Assembly: GCF_009834785.1 (NCBI RefSeq)
Contig: NZ_WUYX01000060.1
Coordinates: 1-64,000, forward strand
From: Natronorubrum halalkaliphilum
Lineage (GTDB): Archaea > Halobacteriota > Halobacteria > Halobacteriales > Natrialbaceae
Length of the DNA: 64,000 bases
Reading direction: 5' to 3'
Part shown: in pieces, positions 7,526-16,167 of the stretch
How positions within the stretch are numbered: position 1 is the stretch's first letter
Layout of the letters: each line of letters begins with the position of its first letter
The notes under the pieces: model-generated
What the model was told of the DNA's origin: nothing
Databases searched by the model: none
What the model saw: the letters and a program-made list of their open reading frames with translations, nothing else
Made by a program: the position numbers and the translations under genes

Positions 7526-9043
7526 ATGTCCGAAACCGGGGCGGAGTCCCGTCCGCTGGTCCGACAGTTTCCCGATCCAACAACCGCGTCGAACGTTCGG
7601 TACAACCCGTCGCTCGCGGAGCTTCGCGATCTCGCGGCCGACGACGAGACGACGACCGAGTTCGGGTCGCCGTCGTACGTCAGCGAGTATCGATCTCGGA
7701 GCGCCGATCGGACGAAAAACACCGTCGACGACGAGTTCACCGACCGTGACCACGAACTGGTCGACGAAGCGATCGATCTCGCCGCCGATCGCGAGATGCT
7801 CTGTGTCGACCGGCTCATGGGACGTCACTCCGAGGCTACCTTCTGCTGTCGGCTCTTCGTTCCCGTCGAGTACGCCCGAATCGCGCTGTCGTGGGCGAAG
7901 CTGTTCGAGCCGACCGACGGACGCGACCCCGACCTCTACACCGTTCAGGTACCCGACTACGACGAAACGGCGATCCGCGTACTGCCGGACGAAAACGTGA
8001 CGACCGTACTGGGCAGCGACTACACCGGCGAGGCCAAGAAGTCGTTCCTGCGGCTGTTCATGTTCAATCTCAAACAGCAGGGCGGCCTCGGTCTCCACGC
8101 CGGCAGCAAGCGCGTCCGCGTCCGCGACGCCGACGGCGACGGCGAACTGCAGACCGTCGGTCAGGTGTTCATGGGTCTCTCGGCGACCGGCAAGTCGACG
8201 CTAACCTCCCACGGCTGCTGGCTCGAGGGCCCCGAAGACGCCGCGATGTTACAGGACGACGTCTGTGGCCTCCTGCCGGACGGCTCGGTACCCGGCAGCG
8301 AGGGCAAGGGGCTGTTCATCAAGACCATCGGCCTCGACGAGGCGGAACAGCCCGAACTGTACGAGGCCGCGACCGACGACTCCGCGATCCTCGAGAACGT
8401 CGCCGTCGACGACGACGGCACGGTCGACTTCGATGAGGACCGGTACACCTCGAACTCCCGGGCGATCGTCCAGCGCGAGTGCCTCGAGAGCGCCGACGAG
8501 GGGATCGACCTCGAGCGGATGGATCAGGTCTTTTTCATCACCCGCAATCCGCTGATGCCGCCGGTCGCGAAACTCGACGACGAGCAGGCCGCCGTCGCGT
8601 TCATGCTCGGCGAGTCGATCGAGACCAGCGCCGGCGATCCGTCCAGAGCCGGCGAATCGATCCGCGTCGTCGGCACGAACCCGTTCATCATCGGGCCCGA
8701 GGGCGAGGAGGGGAACATCTTTCAGGACCTCATCGACGAACTCAACGTCGAGTGTTACGTCATCAATACGGGGTATCTCGGCCAGCAGTCCGCGGATATC
8801 GGCGTCGAAGAATCCGTGACGATTCTCACCGAAGCCGCCCGCGAGACGATCGAGTGGACCGACGACGATCGAACCGGGCTGACGATCCCCGACTCCGTCC
8901 CCGGCCTCGATATCGAGGCCTACTACGTTCCGGACCACGTCGAGAACTACGACGAGGCAGTCGCGGACCTGCGAGCCGAACGTCGCGAGTATCTGGCGCA
9001 GTTCGACGAACTCCGCGACGAGATCCTCGACGCGGTCTACTGA
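7526..9043 (+). CDS. pckA: Phosphoenolpyruvate carboxykinase (ATP)
   Basis: 505 residues. The enzyme converts oxaloacetate and ATP to phosphoenolpyruvate, CO2 and ADP at the entry to gluconeogenesis. Visible family marks: the P-loop GLSATGKSTL near residue 216, the metal-binding LQDDVCGL about 30 residues later, the TRNPLMPPVA segment, and the expected length for the ATP-dependent form, although the N-terminal third is divergent. The ATG follows TTTATAC (7494-7500) by about 26-29 bases. The gene stands alone, with inverted repeats upstream that may serve carbon-source control. Confidence 0.92.
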   Translation: MSETGAESRPLVRQFPDPTTASNVRYNPSLAELRDLAADDETTTEFGSPSYVSEYRSRSADRTKNTVDDEFTDRDHELVDEAIDLAADREMLCVDRLMGRHSEATFCCRLFVPVEYARIALSWAKLFEPTDGRDPDLYTVQVPDYDETAIRVLPDENVTTVLGSDYTGEAKKSFLRLFMFNLKQQGGLGLHAGSKRVRVRDADGDGELQTVGQVFMGLSATGKSTLTSHGCWLEGPEDAAMLQDDVCGLLPDGSVPGSEGKGLFIKTIGLDEAEQPELYEAATDDSAILENVAVDDDGTVDFDEDRYTSNSRAIVQRECLESADEGIDLERMDQVFFITRNPLMPPVAKLDDEQAAVAFMLGESIETSAGDPSRAGESIRVVGTNPFIIGPEGEEGNIFQDLIDELNVECYVINTGYLGQQSADIGVEESVTILTEAARETIEWTDDDRTGLTIPDSVPGLDIEAYYVPDHVENYDEAVADLRAERREYLAQFDELRDEILDAVY

Positions 9044-9263
9044 GACGAATCGTCGTCGCGTGATACCGGGAATCGATCGAACGAAACCGTCGATCCCCAG
9101 TACTGAACGCCAACGGATCGTATGAGGACTCGAGAGGGTAGGCGACGGGCGTGATCTGCCGACGCTCGAGTGACTGGTCGCGGTTCGAAACGACCGTTCG
9201 GATCGGTAGACTGTCAGTACGCCAATCGATGTATATATTTACTCAGCAACGAGTAGTCTAGTT

Positions 9264-9593
9264 ATGCTCTGGCAGGATCTGATCTTCGTCTTCGGGAGTC
9301 TGTTGACGGTCGTCTTTCTCACGCCCACCGTTCGAAACGTCGATGCGCGCATTCCGCTCGGTACGAGCGTCCCCAAGATGGCGTTGGGCGTCGTCTACGC
9401 GCTGACGTTCGCCTCCTTGGGGATGACTCTCGCCGCGGTCGGCGTCTTCGGTACCGGAATCATGTGGGCGCTGGTCGCGAGGTACCGCTCACCTGGCGGC
9501 CAGCGGTTCTCACCCGGTCGTCGTGTCGCTCCCGAAACGAACGGACAAGCGACCGCGTCCGGACAGGTCGAGCAGAAGCAGCGACAGGTATAG
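9264..9593 (+). CDS. Small membrane protein, two to three helices
   Basis: 109 residues: a hydrophobic segment at about 3-21 (LIFVFGSLLTVVFLTP), then a pair at about 38-68 (ALGVVYALTFASLGMTLAAVGVFGTGIMWALVA), then a hydrophilic Gln/Arg-rich tail of about 35 residues. No known family is recognised. The strong TATA-like stretch TATATATT (9232-9240) sits about 28 bases before the ATG, which supports expression and this start. Confidence 0.65.
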   Translation: MLWQDLIFVFGSLLTVVFLTPTVRNVDARIPLGTSVPKMALGVVYALTFASLGMTLAAVGVFGTGIMWALVARYRSPGGQRFSPGRRVAPETNGQATASGQVEQKQRQV

Positions 9594-9762
9594 CCGTCTG
9601 GTAGGCGATTCTCATCGCGTCTCGTAGCCTTTCCTTGCAACTATCCGGACCGCGGCTCGAGTGGCCAGAACCTATTAGCGACGGCGACTGTACGCCCCGT
9701 TGAGAGGCAGTACTTGCCGGACGGGAATAGCGTTATGTGTGTGTAGTTCTCACAGGCGGGTA

Positions 9763-9954
9763 ATGAGTCCACAGGTACGCACGCCAACCGCCCGCGTCTG
9801 CGAACGGTGCGATCGAGCCGAACACTGGGATACCACCCTCGAGGCATGGCAACTCGTCCGTAAGGACGGCGAAAAGCAGGTCGGCAACCCACACTGTCTC
9901 CACGAGTGGGATATCAACGGCACGTTCAACCCGGTCGTTCAGAACAAAAGTTAA
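9763..9954 (+). CDS. HEWD family small protein
   Basis: 63 residues with CERC near the N-terminus (residues 13-16) and HCLHEWDINGTFNPV near the C-terminus. The His-Glu-Trp-Asp string is the namesake of the haloarchaeal HEWD family. Its function is unknown; CxxC and a later Cys/His pair could bind zinc. The frame is open upstream to 9700, but the ATG at 9763 gives the compact family form. Confidence 0.75.
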   Translation: MSPQVRTPTARVCERCDRAEHWDTTLEAWQLVRKDGEKQVGNPHCLHEWDINGTFNPVVQNKS

Positions 9955-10016
9955 GCGCCGCCGAGGCGCCCTCCGAGAGTGCGGTTCTTTTTGCTCTCTG
10001 TCCCGTCTGCTCGAGT

Positions 10017-10319
10017 ATGCCGACCGTCTACATCACGGCCCCACCGGATCACGCCGACGAAATCGCGACAGCGGTAGTCGAAGAGCGACTCGCAGCCTGC
10101 GTCAACCGGCTCTCGACCACGTCCACGTATCGCTGGGACGGCGAGATTCACCACGACGAGGAAATCATTTTACTCGCGAAAACGACGGCCGACGCCTACC
10201 CGGAACTCGTCGACCGAGTACGGGAGCTCCACCCCTACGACGTCCCGTGTATCGAGCGCTTCGACGAGAGTGATGTCCTCGAGTCGTTCGCCGAGTGGCG
10301 TGCAGAAAGCGTCGAGTGA
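10017..10319 (+). CDS. cutA: Divalent-cation tolerance protein CutA
   Basis: 100 residues, the normal CutA length. The start PTVYITAPPDHADEIATAVVEERLAACVN matches the family, whose subunits form a ferredoxin-like trimer. The middle TYRWDGEIHHDEEIILLAKT and the C-terminal LHPYDVPCIERF are also typical. CutA was linked to copper and other metal tolerance, but its molecular role remains unsettled. The upstream ORF extension to 9906 overlaps the HEWD gene in another frame and is not part of the protein. Confidence 0.92.
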   Translation: MPTVYITAPPDHADEIATAVVEERLAACVNRLSTTSTYRWDGEIHHDEEIILLAKTTADAYPELVDRVRELHPYDVPCIERFDESDVLESFAEWRAESVE

Positions 10320-10393
10320 GCGCGGGAACCGTCCCGAACCCATCCGCGGTGCGTGAGACCGTCACAGGCGACGACTGCCCGAAAAAGCAACCC

Positions 10394-10399
10394 TTAAAA
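10394..10399 (+). promoter_or_regulatory. TATA-like box of rpl11
   Basis: TTAAAA is centred about 26-27 bases before the ATG at 10423. It fits a leaderless transcript and argues against the in-frame GTG at 10414. Confidence 0.55.
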
Positions 10400-10422
10400 C
10401 TCGCGCACGGGTTGTGACGGGT

Positions 10423-10911
10423 ATGGCTGGAACCATCGAAGTGCTCGTTCCGGGTGGCCAGGCCAACCCTGGCCCGCCGCTCGGTCCCGAGCTCGGACCG
10501 ACACCCGTCGACGTGCAGGCAGTCGTACAGCAGATCAACGATCAGACGGAAGCGTTCGACGGCACGGAAGTGCCCGTCACCGTCGATTACGACGACGACG
10601 GCTCCTTCGAGATCGACGTCGGTGTCCCACCGACGGCGGCGCTCGTCAAGGACGAGGCCGGTTTCGAGACCGGCAGCGGCGAACCCCAGAAGGACTTCGT
10701 CGCCGACCTCTCCGTCGATCAGGTCAAGAAGATCGCCGAGCAGAAACACCCCGACCTGCTCGCCTACGATACGATCAACGCCGCGAAGGAAGTCGTCGGC
10801 ACCTGCGCCTCGATGGGCGTCACCATCGAAGGCGACGACGCTCGAGAGTTCAAGGAGAAGGTCGACGGCGGCGAGTACGACGACGTGCTCCTCGACGGCG
10901 CCGAAGCGTAG
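10423..10911 (+). CDS. rpl11: 50S ribosomal protein L11
   Basis: 162 residues. MAGTIEVLVPGGQANPGPPLGPELGPTPVDVQAVVQQIND is the highly conserved L11 N-terminus, whose Pro-rich segment contacts the GTPase-associated centre of 23S rRNA. The C-terminal RNA-binding domain holds QVKKIAEQKHPDLLAYDTINAAKEVVGTCASMGV. Translation from the GTG at 10414 is possible, but the ATG is favoured by the TATA position and family start. It is separated from L1-L10-L12 by a 6-kb cluster on the opposite strand. Confidence 0.96.
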   Translation: MAGTIEVLVPGGQANPGPPLGPELGPTPVDVQAVVQQINDQTEAFDGTEVPVTVDYDDDGSFEIDVGVPPTAALVKDEAGFETGSGEPQKDFVADLSVDQVKKIAEQKHPDLLAYDTINAAKEVVGTCASMGVTIEGDDAREFKEKVDGGEYDDVLLDGAEA

Positions 10912-10966
10912 TCGTCTCGAACGTCGACACCGGGCGAGACGGTTTTTTCGAGCGTTTCACCGGGAG

Positions 10967-11938
10967 CTACGGCGTTTGTGTTTCTTTGATCCGCGCCAGA
11001 ACGTCCAGATTGTGCGCGACGAAGACGAGGTCGCCGGCCTCGAGTTCGCGGCGACGGCGCTCGAGCCAGCGCGTTCGCTCGTCGGCTTCGAGAGCGTCCG
11101 ACGCAACGTCCGCGAGCGCCTCGTCGATCGTCTCGAGGACGTGCACAACCACCCGTTTCTCGTCGCTAGAGTAACCGCCGTCGGCGGGCACCACGACCCA
11201 GTCCGAGCCGCCGGATGCGAGTACGTCCCAGTCGGATCGCGAAAGCGTCGCCAGCAGCGCCGACCCGGCGCGGCTGCGTCCGCCGTCCCGAATCTCGTCC
11301 ATGTGGCGATGGTATTGGCGTTCGATCCGCTCGTCCAGTCGGTCTCGAGGGGCGAACGTGGTCCCGCCGTTGAACGTGATCGGCGCGTAGCAAACGCCGC
11401 CGTCGACGAGTAGTCCCTCGAGCGCCGGAATCGCGTTCTCGAGGTCGACGATATCGAGTAGTGCGGCCGCAATGACGGCGTCAGCTCGATCATCGATATC
11501 GAGGGCGTCGGCGACCTCGAGGGTGATCTCGAGACGCTGATTCGAGTCCGAAGCCGGTTCGTCCGCGGGTCGCGCGACGAGAGTCGTCGATTTCGGAACG
11601 TCGTCCCCGCCCCCGCCCTCGACCGTCGCCCCGGCGGGCGACTCGAGCCACTCGACATCGTACCCCGTCGACTCGAGGTGCGCGGGAACCAGTTCTCGAG
11701 CCCGTTCGATACTGGCCGCGTCGCGGTCGACGGCGCGGTACGAAACGCGGTCCGGGAGCAGGCTCCAGTCGGCGAGCCGCGCGATCATCGTACCGACGCC
11801 GGCTCCGAGTTCGACGATCCGCACGGGCTCCCCGCGAGCCGAAAGCGCCGTCGCGAACTGCTCGAGGACCCGACGGTTCAGTGCGCGGTCGTCGAGCGTT
11901 CGCTTGGCCTCGAGGTACGGTTGTGCGGACTCGATCAC
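10967..11938 (-). CDS. SAM-dependent methyltransferase of the PTPS/glycosyltransferase cluster
   Basis: 323 residues. Class I methyltransferase motif I is IVELGAGVGTMIARL (about 40-54), followed by an acidic post-I position in YRAVDRDAASIERA and by ADAVIAAALLDIVD later. The N-terminus (LEAKRTLDDRALNRRVLEQF) is helical. A long Arg-rich tail near 300 precedes VAHNLDVLARI. It is last in the minus-strand unit, and its start overlaps the stop of the glycosyltransferase gene by ATGA, so the two are translationally coupled. The acceptor is unknown; the company suggests a glycosylated small molecule or lipid. Confidence 0.8.
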   Translation of the reverse strand: MIESAQPYLEAKRTLDDRALNRRVLEQFATALSARGEPVRIVELGAGVGTMIARLADWSLLPDRVSYRAVDRDAASIERARELVPAHLESTGYDVEWLESPAGATVEGGGGDDVPKSTTLVARPADEPASDSNQRLEITLEVADALDIDDRADAVIAAALLDIVDLENAIPALEGLLVDGGVCYAPITFNGGTTFAPRDRLDERIERQYHRHMDEIRDGGRSRAGSALLATLSRSDWDVLASGGSDWVVVPADGGYSSDEKRVVVHVLETIDEALADVASDALEADERTRWLERRRRELEAGDLVFVAHNLDVLARIKETQTP

Positions 11939-13071
11939 GGCGAGTCACCTCCGTTGGCGTCGTCGGCTTCGTCGAGACGCCGGCCCAGAAACGCCCGTAT
12001 TTCGTCCATCGTTTCCGCCCACGAGGGATGCGCGGCCGCCGTCTCGAGCGCCCGCATCCCGAGCGTTGCGAGCCGATCGCGGTCGGCCGCGAGCGCGCCG
12101 AGTCGGTCCGCGAGCGAGGACGGATCGGTCGGCTCGACGACGACCCCGTTCCGGCCGTCCGCGACGAACTCGCTCGCGCCGCCGACGCTGCCGGCGACCG
12201 GGACGACGCCGTACTCCATCGCCTCGAGATGGACCATTCCGAACCCTTCGTAGCGGGCCGGCACCGCGAGAACGTGCGAACGCTCGAGGATCGACTCGAG
12301 TCTGGCGGTCTCGACCTTGCCGGTGATCGTTACCCGGTCGCCGAGTTCGAGCGCACCGATGCGGTCGCGGACGTCGCGAACGTACGCGGGGTCGGCGTCG
12401 TGTCTGCCGACGACGGTCAGGTGCCAGTCACGACCCGCCTCGTCGATCCGCGCGAGCGCCTCGAGCAGCGTCACGAGGTTCTTTCTCGGGACGAGGGTTC
12501 CGACGAACGCGACCTCCAGCGGGTCCGCGCGAGCGCGCTTCGCGACGGCCTCGCTCGAGAGCGCTGGTTCCTCGTGGCGTCCTGCGGGCGGGGCGACGAG
12601 CGTGGGGAGGTCGGTGTCGACGAGCGCCGTCGTCCGCTCGCGGGTGTAACCGCTCGTACAGATCGCCGCGTCGACCGACTCGAGGTAGCGGCGTTCGCGC
12701 GCCCGCACTGCCGGGTCGTCTTTCGTCGGGTCGGGCGATCGAAGGAGGTGAACCAGCGAGACGATCGTCTCCGGCCCCTCGAGGTGGGGGTTGTGTTGGA
12801 CCAGCGCGGGATGGCAGAGTTCGTCCTGTAAGAGCACGTCGTACGGTCGGTCCAGGCGCTCGCGGATCGACGGGGCGGTGTCGCTATTGGGGCGGGCAGA
12901 GGTCGTTCGGTCGGAAACGACTCCGGCGGGATCGTCCTCGAGCCGCCGAGGGATCGAGATCACGTCGACGTCGTCCCCTCGATCCTCGAGGGCGGAAACG
13001 AGTTGACGGTCGTAGCGGTAGCCGCCCGACGTTTGCTCGAGACCGCCGTAGACGACCAGTCCGATCTTCAT
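11935..13071 (-). CDS. Family 4 glycosyltransferase
   Basis: 378 residues with the GT-B fold. The N-terminus MKIGLVVYGGLEQTSGGYRYDRQLVSAL is the acceptor-side domain. VAFVGTLVPRKNLVTLLEAL (about residues 196-215) starts the donor-side domain, and AVPARYEGFGMVHLEAMEYGVVPVAG holds the E(x7)E nucleotide-sugar motif. The enzyme would transfer a sugar from an NDP-sugar, with retention of configuration, at the cytoplasm or membrane face. It lies 50 bases downstream of the PTPS homologue and overlaps the methyltransferase start. The substrate is not predictable. Confidence 0.85.
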   Translation of the reverse strand: MKIGLVVYGGLEQTSGGYRYDRQLVSALEDRGDDVDVISIPRRLEDDPAGVVSDRTTSARPNSDTAPSIRERLDRPYDVLLQDELCHPALVQHNPHLEGPETIVSLVHLLRSPDPTKDDPAVRARERRYLESVDAAICTSGYTRERTTALVDTDLPTLVAPPAGRHEEPALSSEAVAKRARADPLEVAFVGTLVPRKNLVTLLEALARIDEAGRDWHLTVVGRHDADPAYVRDVRDRIGALELGDRVTITGKVETARLESILERSHVLAVPARYEGFGMVHLEAMEYGVVPVAGSVGGASEFVADGRNGVVVEPTDPSSLADRLGALAADRDRLATLGMRALETAAAHPSWAETMDEIRAFLGRRLDEADDANGGDSP

Positions 13072-13121
13072 TGTGGGTGTGGTTGTCGTTGTGACCGTGA
13101 CTGCGAGTGAGAGCCTGATCC

Positions 13122-13505
13122 TCAGAGCGACCGTTCGTGGGCCACGCGGGCTACGTCGTCCTCTTCGATCTCGATCCTGAGTTTGGTCACTCCCTGGGCT
13201 TCGAGTTCGAGGCGCTCGAGCAGTCGGTCGCCGAAGACGCGCGCGAATCGCTCGGCGCTCGGGTTCGCGCCCTCGAATGCGGGGAGGTCGTTGAGGGTTC
13301 GGTCGCGGTAGAAGTCAGCGAGGTGATCCATCGCGGCGGTCAGATCGTCGATATCGACGAGATACTCGTACTCGTTTAGCTCCGGGCCGCGAACGGTCGC
13401 GTCGATCGTGAACCGATGGGAGTGTGGGTCTCCTTCGGGCCCCGGAGCGGGCACCGTCAGATAGTGCTGGGCGACGACGGTGCGGGAGACGGAGACGGTG
13501 TACAT
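13122..13505 (-). CDS. 6-pyruvoyltetrahydropterin synthase homologue lacking the catalytic cysteine
   Basis: 127 residues of the PTPS/QueD fold. The zinc ligands are present as His14 (AQHYL) and His28/His30 (DPHSHRF). The stretch between them (YLTVPAPGPEGDP) has no cysteine, whereas true PTPS and QueD use a Cys there; the canonical QueD at 33208-33687 has it. The late Glu-rich KLRIEIEEDD segment matches the family's final strand. The protein therefore likely binds a pterin or related ligand but catalyses a different step. It sits between the dehydrogenase (95 bases upstream) and the glycosyltransferase in one transcription unit. Confidence 0.8.
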   Translation of the reverse strand: MYTVSVSRTVVAQHYLTVPAPGPEGDPHSHRFTIDATVRGPELNEYEYLVDIDDLTAAMDHLADFYRDRTLNDLPAFEGANPSAERFARVFGDRLLERLELEAQGVTKLRIEIEEDDVARVAHERSL

Positions 13506-13599
13506 GCTCGAAGCGACGACGGGGAGTGACTAAATTCCGGCCGTGATCTGCAGTTAGTGAGCCAAGCGGGAGTAGCGGCTGGTTGAAGCGGGGAGCGGT

Positions 13600-14613
13600 T
13601 CAGTCGTAGGTCAACAACACCTGAATCGCCTCGTCGGGCCGTTCCTCGAGCAACTCGTAGGCCTCGCCGGCGTCCTCGAGCGGAATCTCGTGGGTGAACA
13701 GCGACGAGACCTCGAGCCGTCGGAGCCAGTCCCAGGCGAGGTTGTGGCGGCGCTCGCGAGACCACCGTCCGGAGAGGCGCGGATCGATCGTGCTCACCTG
13801 ACTGCTTCGGATCTCGATCCGGTCGCGGTGAAAGCGCCCGCCGAGGTCGAGACGCGCCGGCTTCGTGCCGTACCACGAGCCGACGAGCACGCGCCCGTCG
13901 AAACCGGTGGTGGCGATGGCGTCGTTCAACGCGTCGGGATCGCCCGAGAGTTCGTAGGTCAGGTCCGCGCGAGTGCCGGCGATCTCCTCGAAGTCCGCGG
14001 GGAACGCGGCCTCGGCCGGATCGATCGACCGATCCGCGCCGAACGATTCGGAGCGCCACCGCCGCTTCGCGTACGGCTCAAACGTGACGAGCGTCTCGAG
14101 GGGAGTCCGTGCGAGCAGCGCCGTCGTCAACAGGCCGACGGTACCCTGCCCGACGACGGCGGCGTGTTCGCCCAGAAGCGGTTCGCCATCGAGCAGAAAG
14201 GTGACCGCCGTCTCGAGGTTCGCGAACAGGGCGGCTTCCCGCGCCGAGACGCCCGCGGGAATCGTCAGGAGGTCGTCCGGCCGAGCGAGGAAGTGGCTCT
14301 CGTGGCCGTTGTACGCGAAGACCTGCCGCTCGAGCCAGTCGTCGGCGACGTTCTCGCCGACGGCGGTGACCTCGCCGACCGCGGCGTAGCCGTACTGGAG
14401 CGGAAAGGAGAGGTCCCCGTCGAAGGCCTCGAGTTCCTCGTCGGCCGGGAGGTCGGTGGGCGCCTCACCGCGGTAGATCAACCCCTCGGTGCCGGCGCTG
14501 ATCGCCGAGACCGTGGTTCGAACGCGGACTTCTTCCGGCCCGGGGTCGGGAACCGGTCGGGACCTGACGGCGACCGTCTCCGGGCCCGTGAAGTAGAGCG
14601 TGCGCGCGCTCAT
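13600..14613 (-). CDS. Medium-chain dehydrogenase/reductase without zinc cysteines
   Basis: 337 residues. The N-terminal GroES-like domain (RPVPDPGPEEVRVRT) carries SAISAGTEGLIYRG where zinc alcohol dehydrogenases have the catalytic Cys. The protein has no cysteine at all, so neither the catalytic nor the structural zinc site exists. The NAD(P)-binding Rossmann motif is VVGQGTVGLLTTALL. This variant resembles the BchC-like MDR group. It may oxidise or reduce an alcohol on the cluster's product. The frame is open to 14712, but the Met at 14613 begins the family-typical sequence. A strong hairpin lies 150 bases upstream. Confidence 0.8.
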   Translation of the reverse strand: MSARTLYFTGPETVAVRSRPVPDPGPEEVRVRTTVSAISAGTEGLIYRGEAPTDLPADEELEAFDGDLSFPLQYGYAAVGEVTAVGENVADDWLERQVFAYNGHESHFLARPDDLLTIPAGVSAREAALFANLETAVTFLLDGEPLLGEHAAVVGQGTVGLLTTALLARTPLETLVTFEPYAKRRWRSESFGADRSIDPAEAAFPADFEEIAGTRADLTYELSGDPDALNDAIATTGFDGRVLVGSWYGTKPARLDLGGRFHRDRIEIRSSQVSTIDPRLSGRWSRERRHNLAWDWLRRLEVSSLFTHEIPLEDAGEAYELLEERPDEAIQVLLTYD

Positions 14614-14762
14614 CGCTTGGCTCGCCACCGGCGGCGGGAAGACTGGGGGTGTTCGGTTCGATGACGACGGACGTAATCGGTCACGCTGGATCGACGTTCC
14701 ACGGGGGGCCACTTGGTCGTTTGTACGATCGAGGGAAGTACCGCCCCCGTAGAAACGGGTAT

Positions 14763-14803
14763 GCCGTCCGTACGGCTGATCCTAGGGGATCCGTACGGAC
14801 GGC
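14763..14803. promoter_or_regulatory. Very strong hairpin upstream of the dehydrogenase gene
   Basis: GCCGTCCGTACGG (14763-14775) is the exact reverse complement of 14791-14803. Within the 15-base spacer, ATCC and GGAT also pair, leaving a TAGG loop and a CTG bulge, so the total stem is 17 bp. Each arm contains the palindrome CCGTACGG. It lies in the spacer between the CDP-alcohol transferase and dehydrogenase genes on the minus strand. It could be an operator, an RNA-processing signal or an attenuating structure. Confidence 0.6.
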
Positions 14804-14847
14804 GACGAGCCACTGTCGGAGTGGCCCTTGTGCGGAAGAACGACCGA

Positions 14848-15627
14848 TCACGGGCGTGCGGATGGCCCGACGCGGCCGGTCACGGCGAGCCAGTCCCAGC
14901 AGAAGTTGGCGAGAAACGGGACCACCAGAAGGGTTGCGAACGCGCGCGAGACGGTGTCACCGGGGATCGGCAACAGCGCGAGCCAGACCGCGAGCATCGC
15001 CAGCCCTCCGAGCGGCCGGCGAAGCCGGTTCGGAGGGAGGTCGAATACGGGCTTGCTCTGCCGCTCTCGCCACCACTGACCGGCGACGAACAGGTATCGT
15101 GCGACGGCGACGGCGAGAAAGAACCGCGGCAGTGCGCCGTCGACGACGGCGACGAGCGTCCCGACGAGGACGACCAGCCCGTCCGTCTCGACGTCGAGTC
15201 GTGCGCCGAAATCGGTGACGGTGTCAGTCGCTCTGGCGATCGCTCCGTCGACCGCGTCGAACGCCGCTGCGGCGGCGAACAGCGCCGCCGGGACCCACGC
15301 GATTCCCGACGGCGGCTCCGTTCCAACGAAGCCCGCGAGCACGGCGACTGCCGCACCCCGAGCGACGGTCACCCACGTTGCGATTGTGACGGGTCGATTC
15401 GCCGGTCGCCGTGTGCGCTCGAGACCGCCGAGCAGCCGGTAAACGAACGCCGATTCGAGCGTCAGCATCACGCCGACGGCGACGAGGAAACCGGGCGGTG
15501 GACCGTCGGTCCACAGCGACTCGAGGGCGACGACCGCGAGCGCGACCATCGCTGCGTTTCCGGCGCTAATGCGAGCCCACCGCGAGCGCGCCCGCCGACG
15601 AACGGTCAGGACCGAGTCGTCAGTCAT
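14848..15627 (-). CDS. CDP-alcohol phosphatidyltransferase family membrane enzyme
   Basis: 259 residues with about six membrane helices. The catalytic signature DAVDGAIAR, GARLDVETD fits DxxDGxxAR(x8)GxxxDxxxD completely. It would transfer a phospho-alcohol group from a CDP-activated donor. It differs from the archaetidylserine synthase at 5953-6678 by a basic N-terminal tail (VRRRARSRWARI) and a late position of the motif (about residue 128). It probably belongs to the biosynthetic cluster downstream, where it could build or use a lipid carrier. Donor and acceptor are unknown. Confidence 0.8.
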   Translation of the reverse strand: MTDDSVLTVRRRARSRWARISAGNAAMVALAVVALESLWTDGPPPGFLVAVGVMLTLESAFVYRLLGGLERTRRPANRPVTIATWVTVARGAAVAVLAGFVGTEPPSGIAWVPAALFAAAAAFDAVDGAIARATDTVTDFGARLDVETDGLVVLVGTLVAVVDGALPRFFLAVAVARYLFVAGQWWRERQSKPVFDLPPNRLRRPLGGLAMLAVWLALLPIPGDTVSRAFATLLVVPFLANFCWDWLAVTGRVGPSARP

Positions 15628-15741
15628 CGCCGTGTCCCTCCTCGAGGGAGTCTACTCGAGCGGTCTCCCGGGGCCAAAGAGTGCCGAGAGGGGAGAAGAC
15701 GGGTACGGGTGCAGAAGGGGCCTGTAGCAGGGTGTACGCGA

Positions 15742-16116
15742 TCACTCACGGCGATAGAGCACCACCAGTGCGACGAGTAACAGGGCCTGTGCGATCTTAT
15801 CGACGGCCTCGAGTCCCGAGAGGTCACCCACGCCGGCGGGCCGATTGAGCACGTACCAGAGGACGACCTGTGCACCGGTGAACGGAATCCCGAGCAGGTA
15901 GACGAGCCGGCGGCGGTAGTCCAGTACGACGAGCACGACGCCGAGGCCGAAGCCGGCGGTCGCAACGAGAAAGGCACCGCCCATCCAGTGGGGGAGAAAG
16001 CCGAGACCGAGCACCAGGTGGACGGCGGCGGTCACGACCGCCAGTCCGATCCCCACCCAGTGTCGCGTCGAGAGCGGCTCGAGGCCGTCACCGAGTCGGT
16101 CGCTCGAAGCCGTCAT
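15742..16116 (-). CDS. Small four-helix membrane protein of the cluster
   Basis: 124 residues with four hydrophobic stretches (about 20-37, 45-63, 70-88, 101-120), and with HWVGIGLAVVTAAVHLVLG and YRRRLVYLLGIPFTGAQVVLWYVLN as recognisable parts. I recall similar uncharacterised haloarchaeal DUF proteins. It lies 114 bases upstream of the CDP-alcohol transferase gene on the same strand. Its role is unknown. Confidence 0.7.
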   Translation of the reverse strand: MTASSDRLGDGLEPLSTRHWVGIGLAVVTAAVHLVLGLGFLPHWMGGAFLVATAGFGLGVVLVVLDYRRRLVYLLGIPFTGAQVVLWYVLNRPAGVGDLSGLEAVDKIAQALLLVALVVLYRRE

Positions 16117-16167
16117 ACTGGCGTTATCAACAGGGGTCGAAAAACACCTTTCGCCGAAGCGGTCGGC

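Noticed and set aside
11881-12831. Plus-strand ORF of 316 codons opposite the glycosyltransferase and methyltransferase genes
   Set aside because: The product is Arg-rich, without family resemblance; the minus genes have clear motifs.
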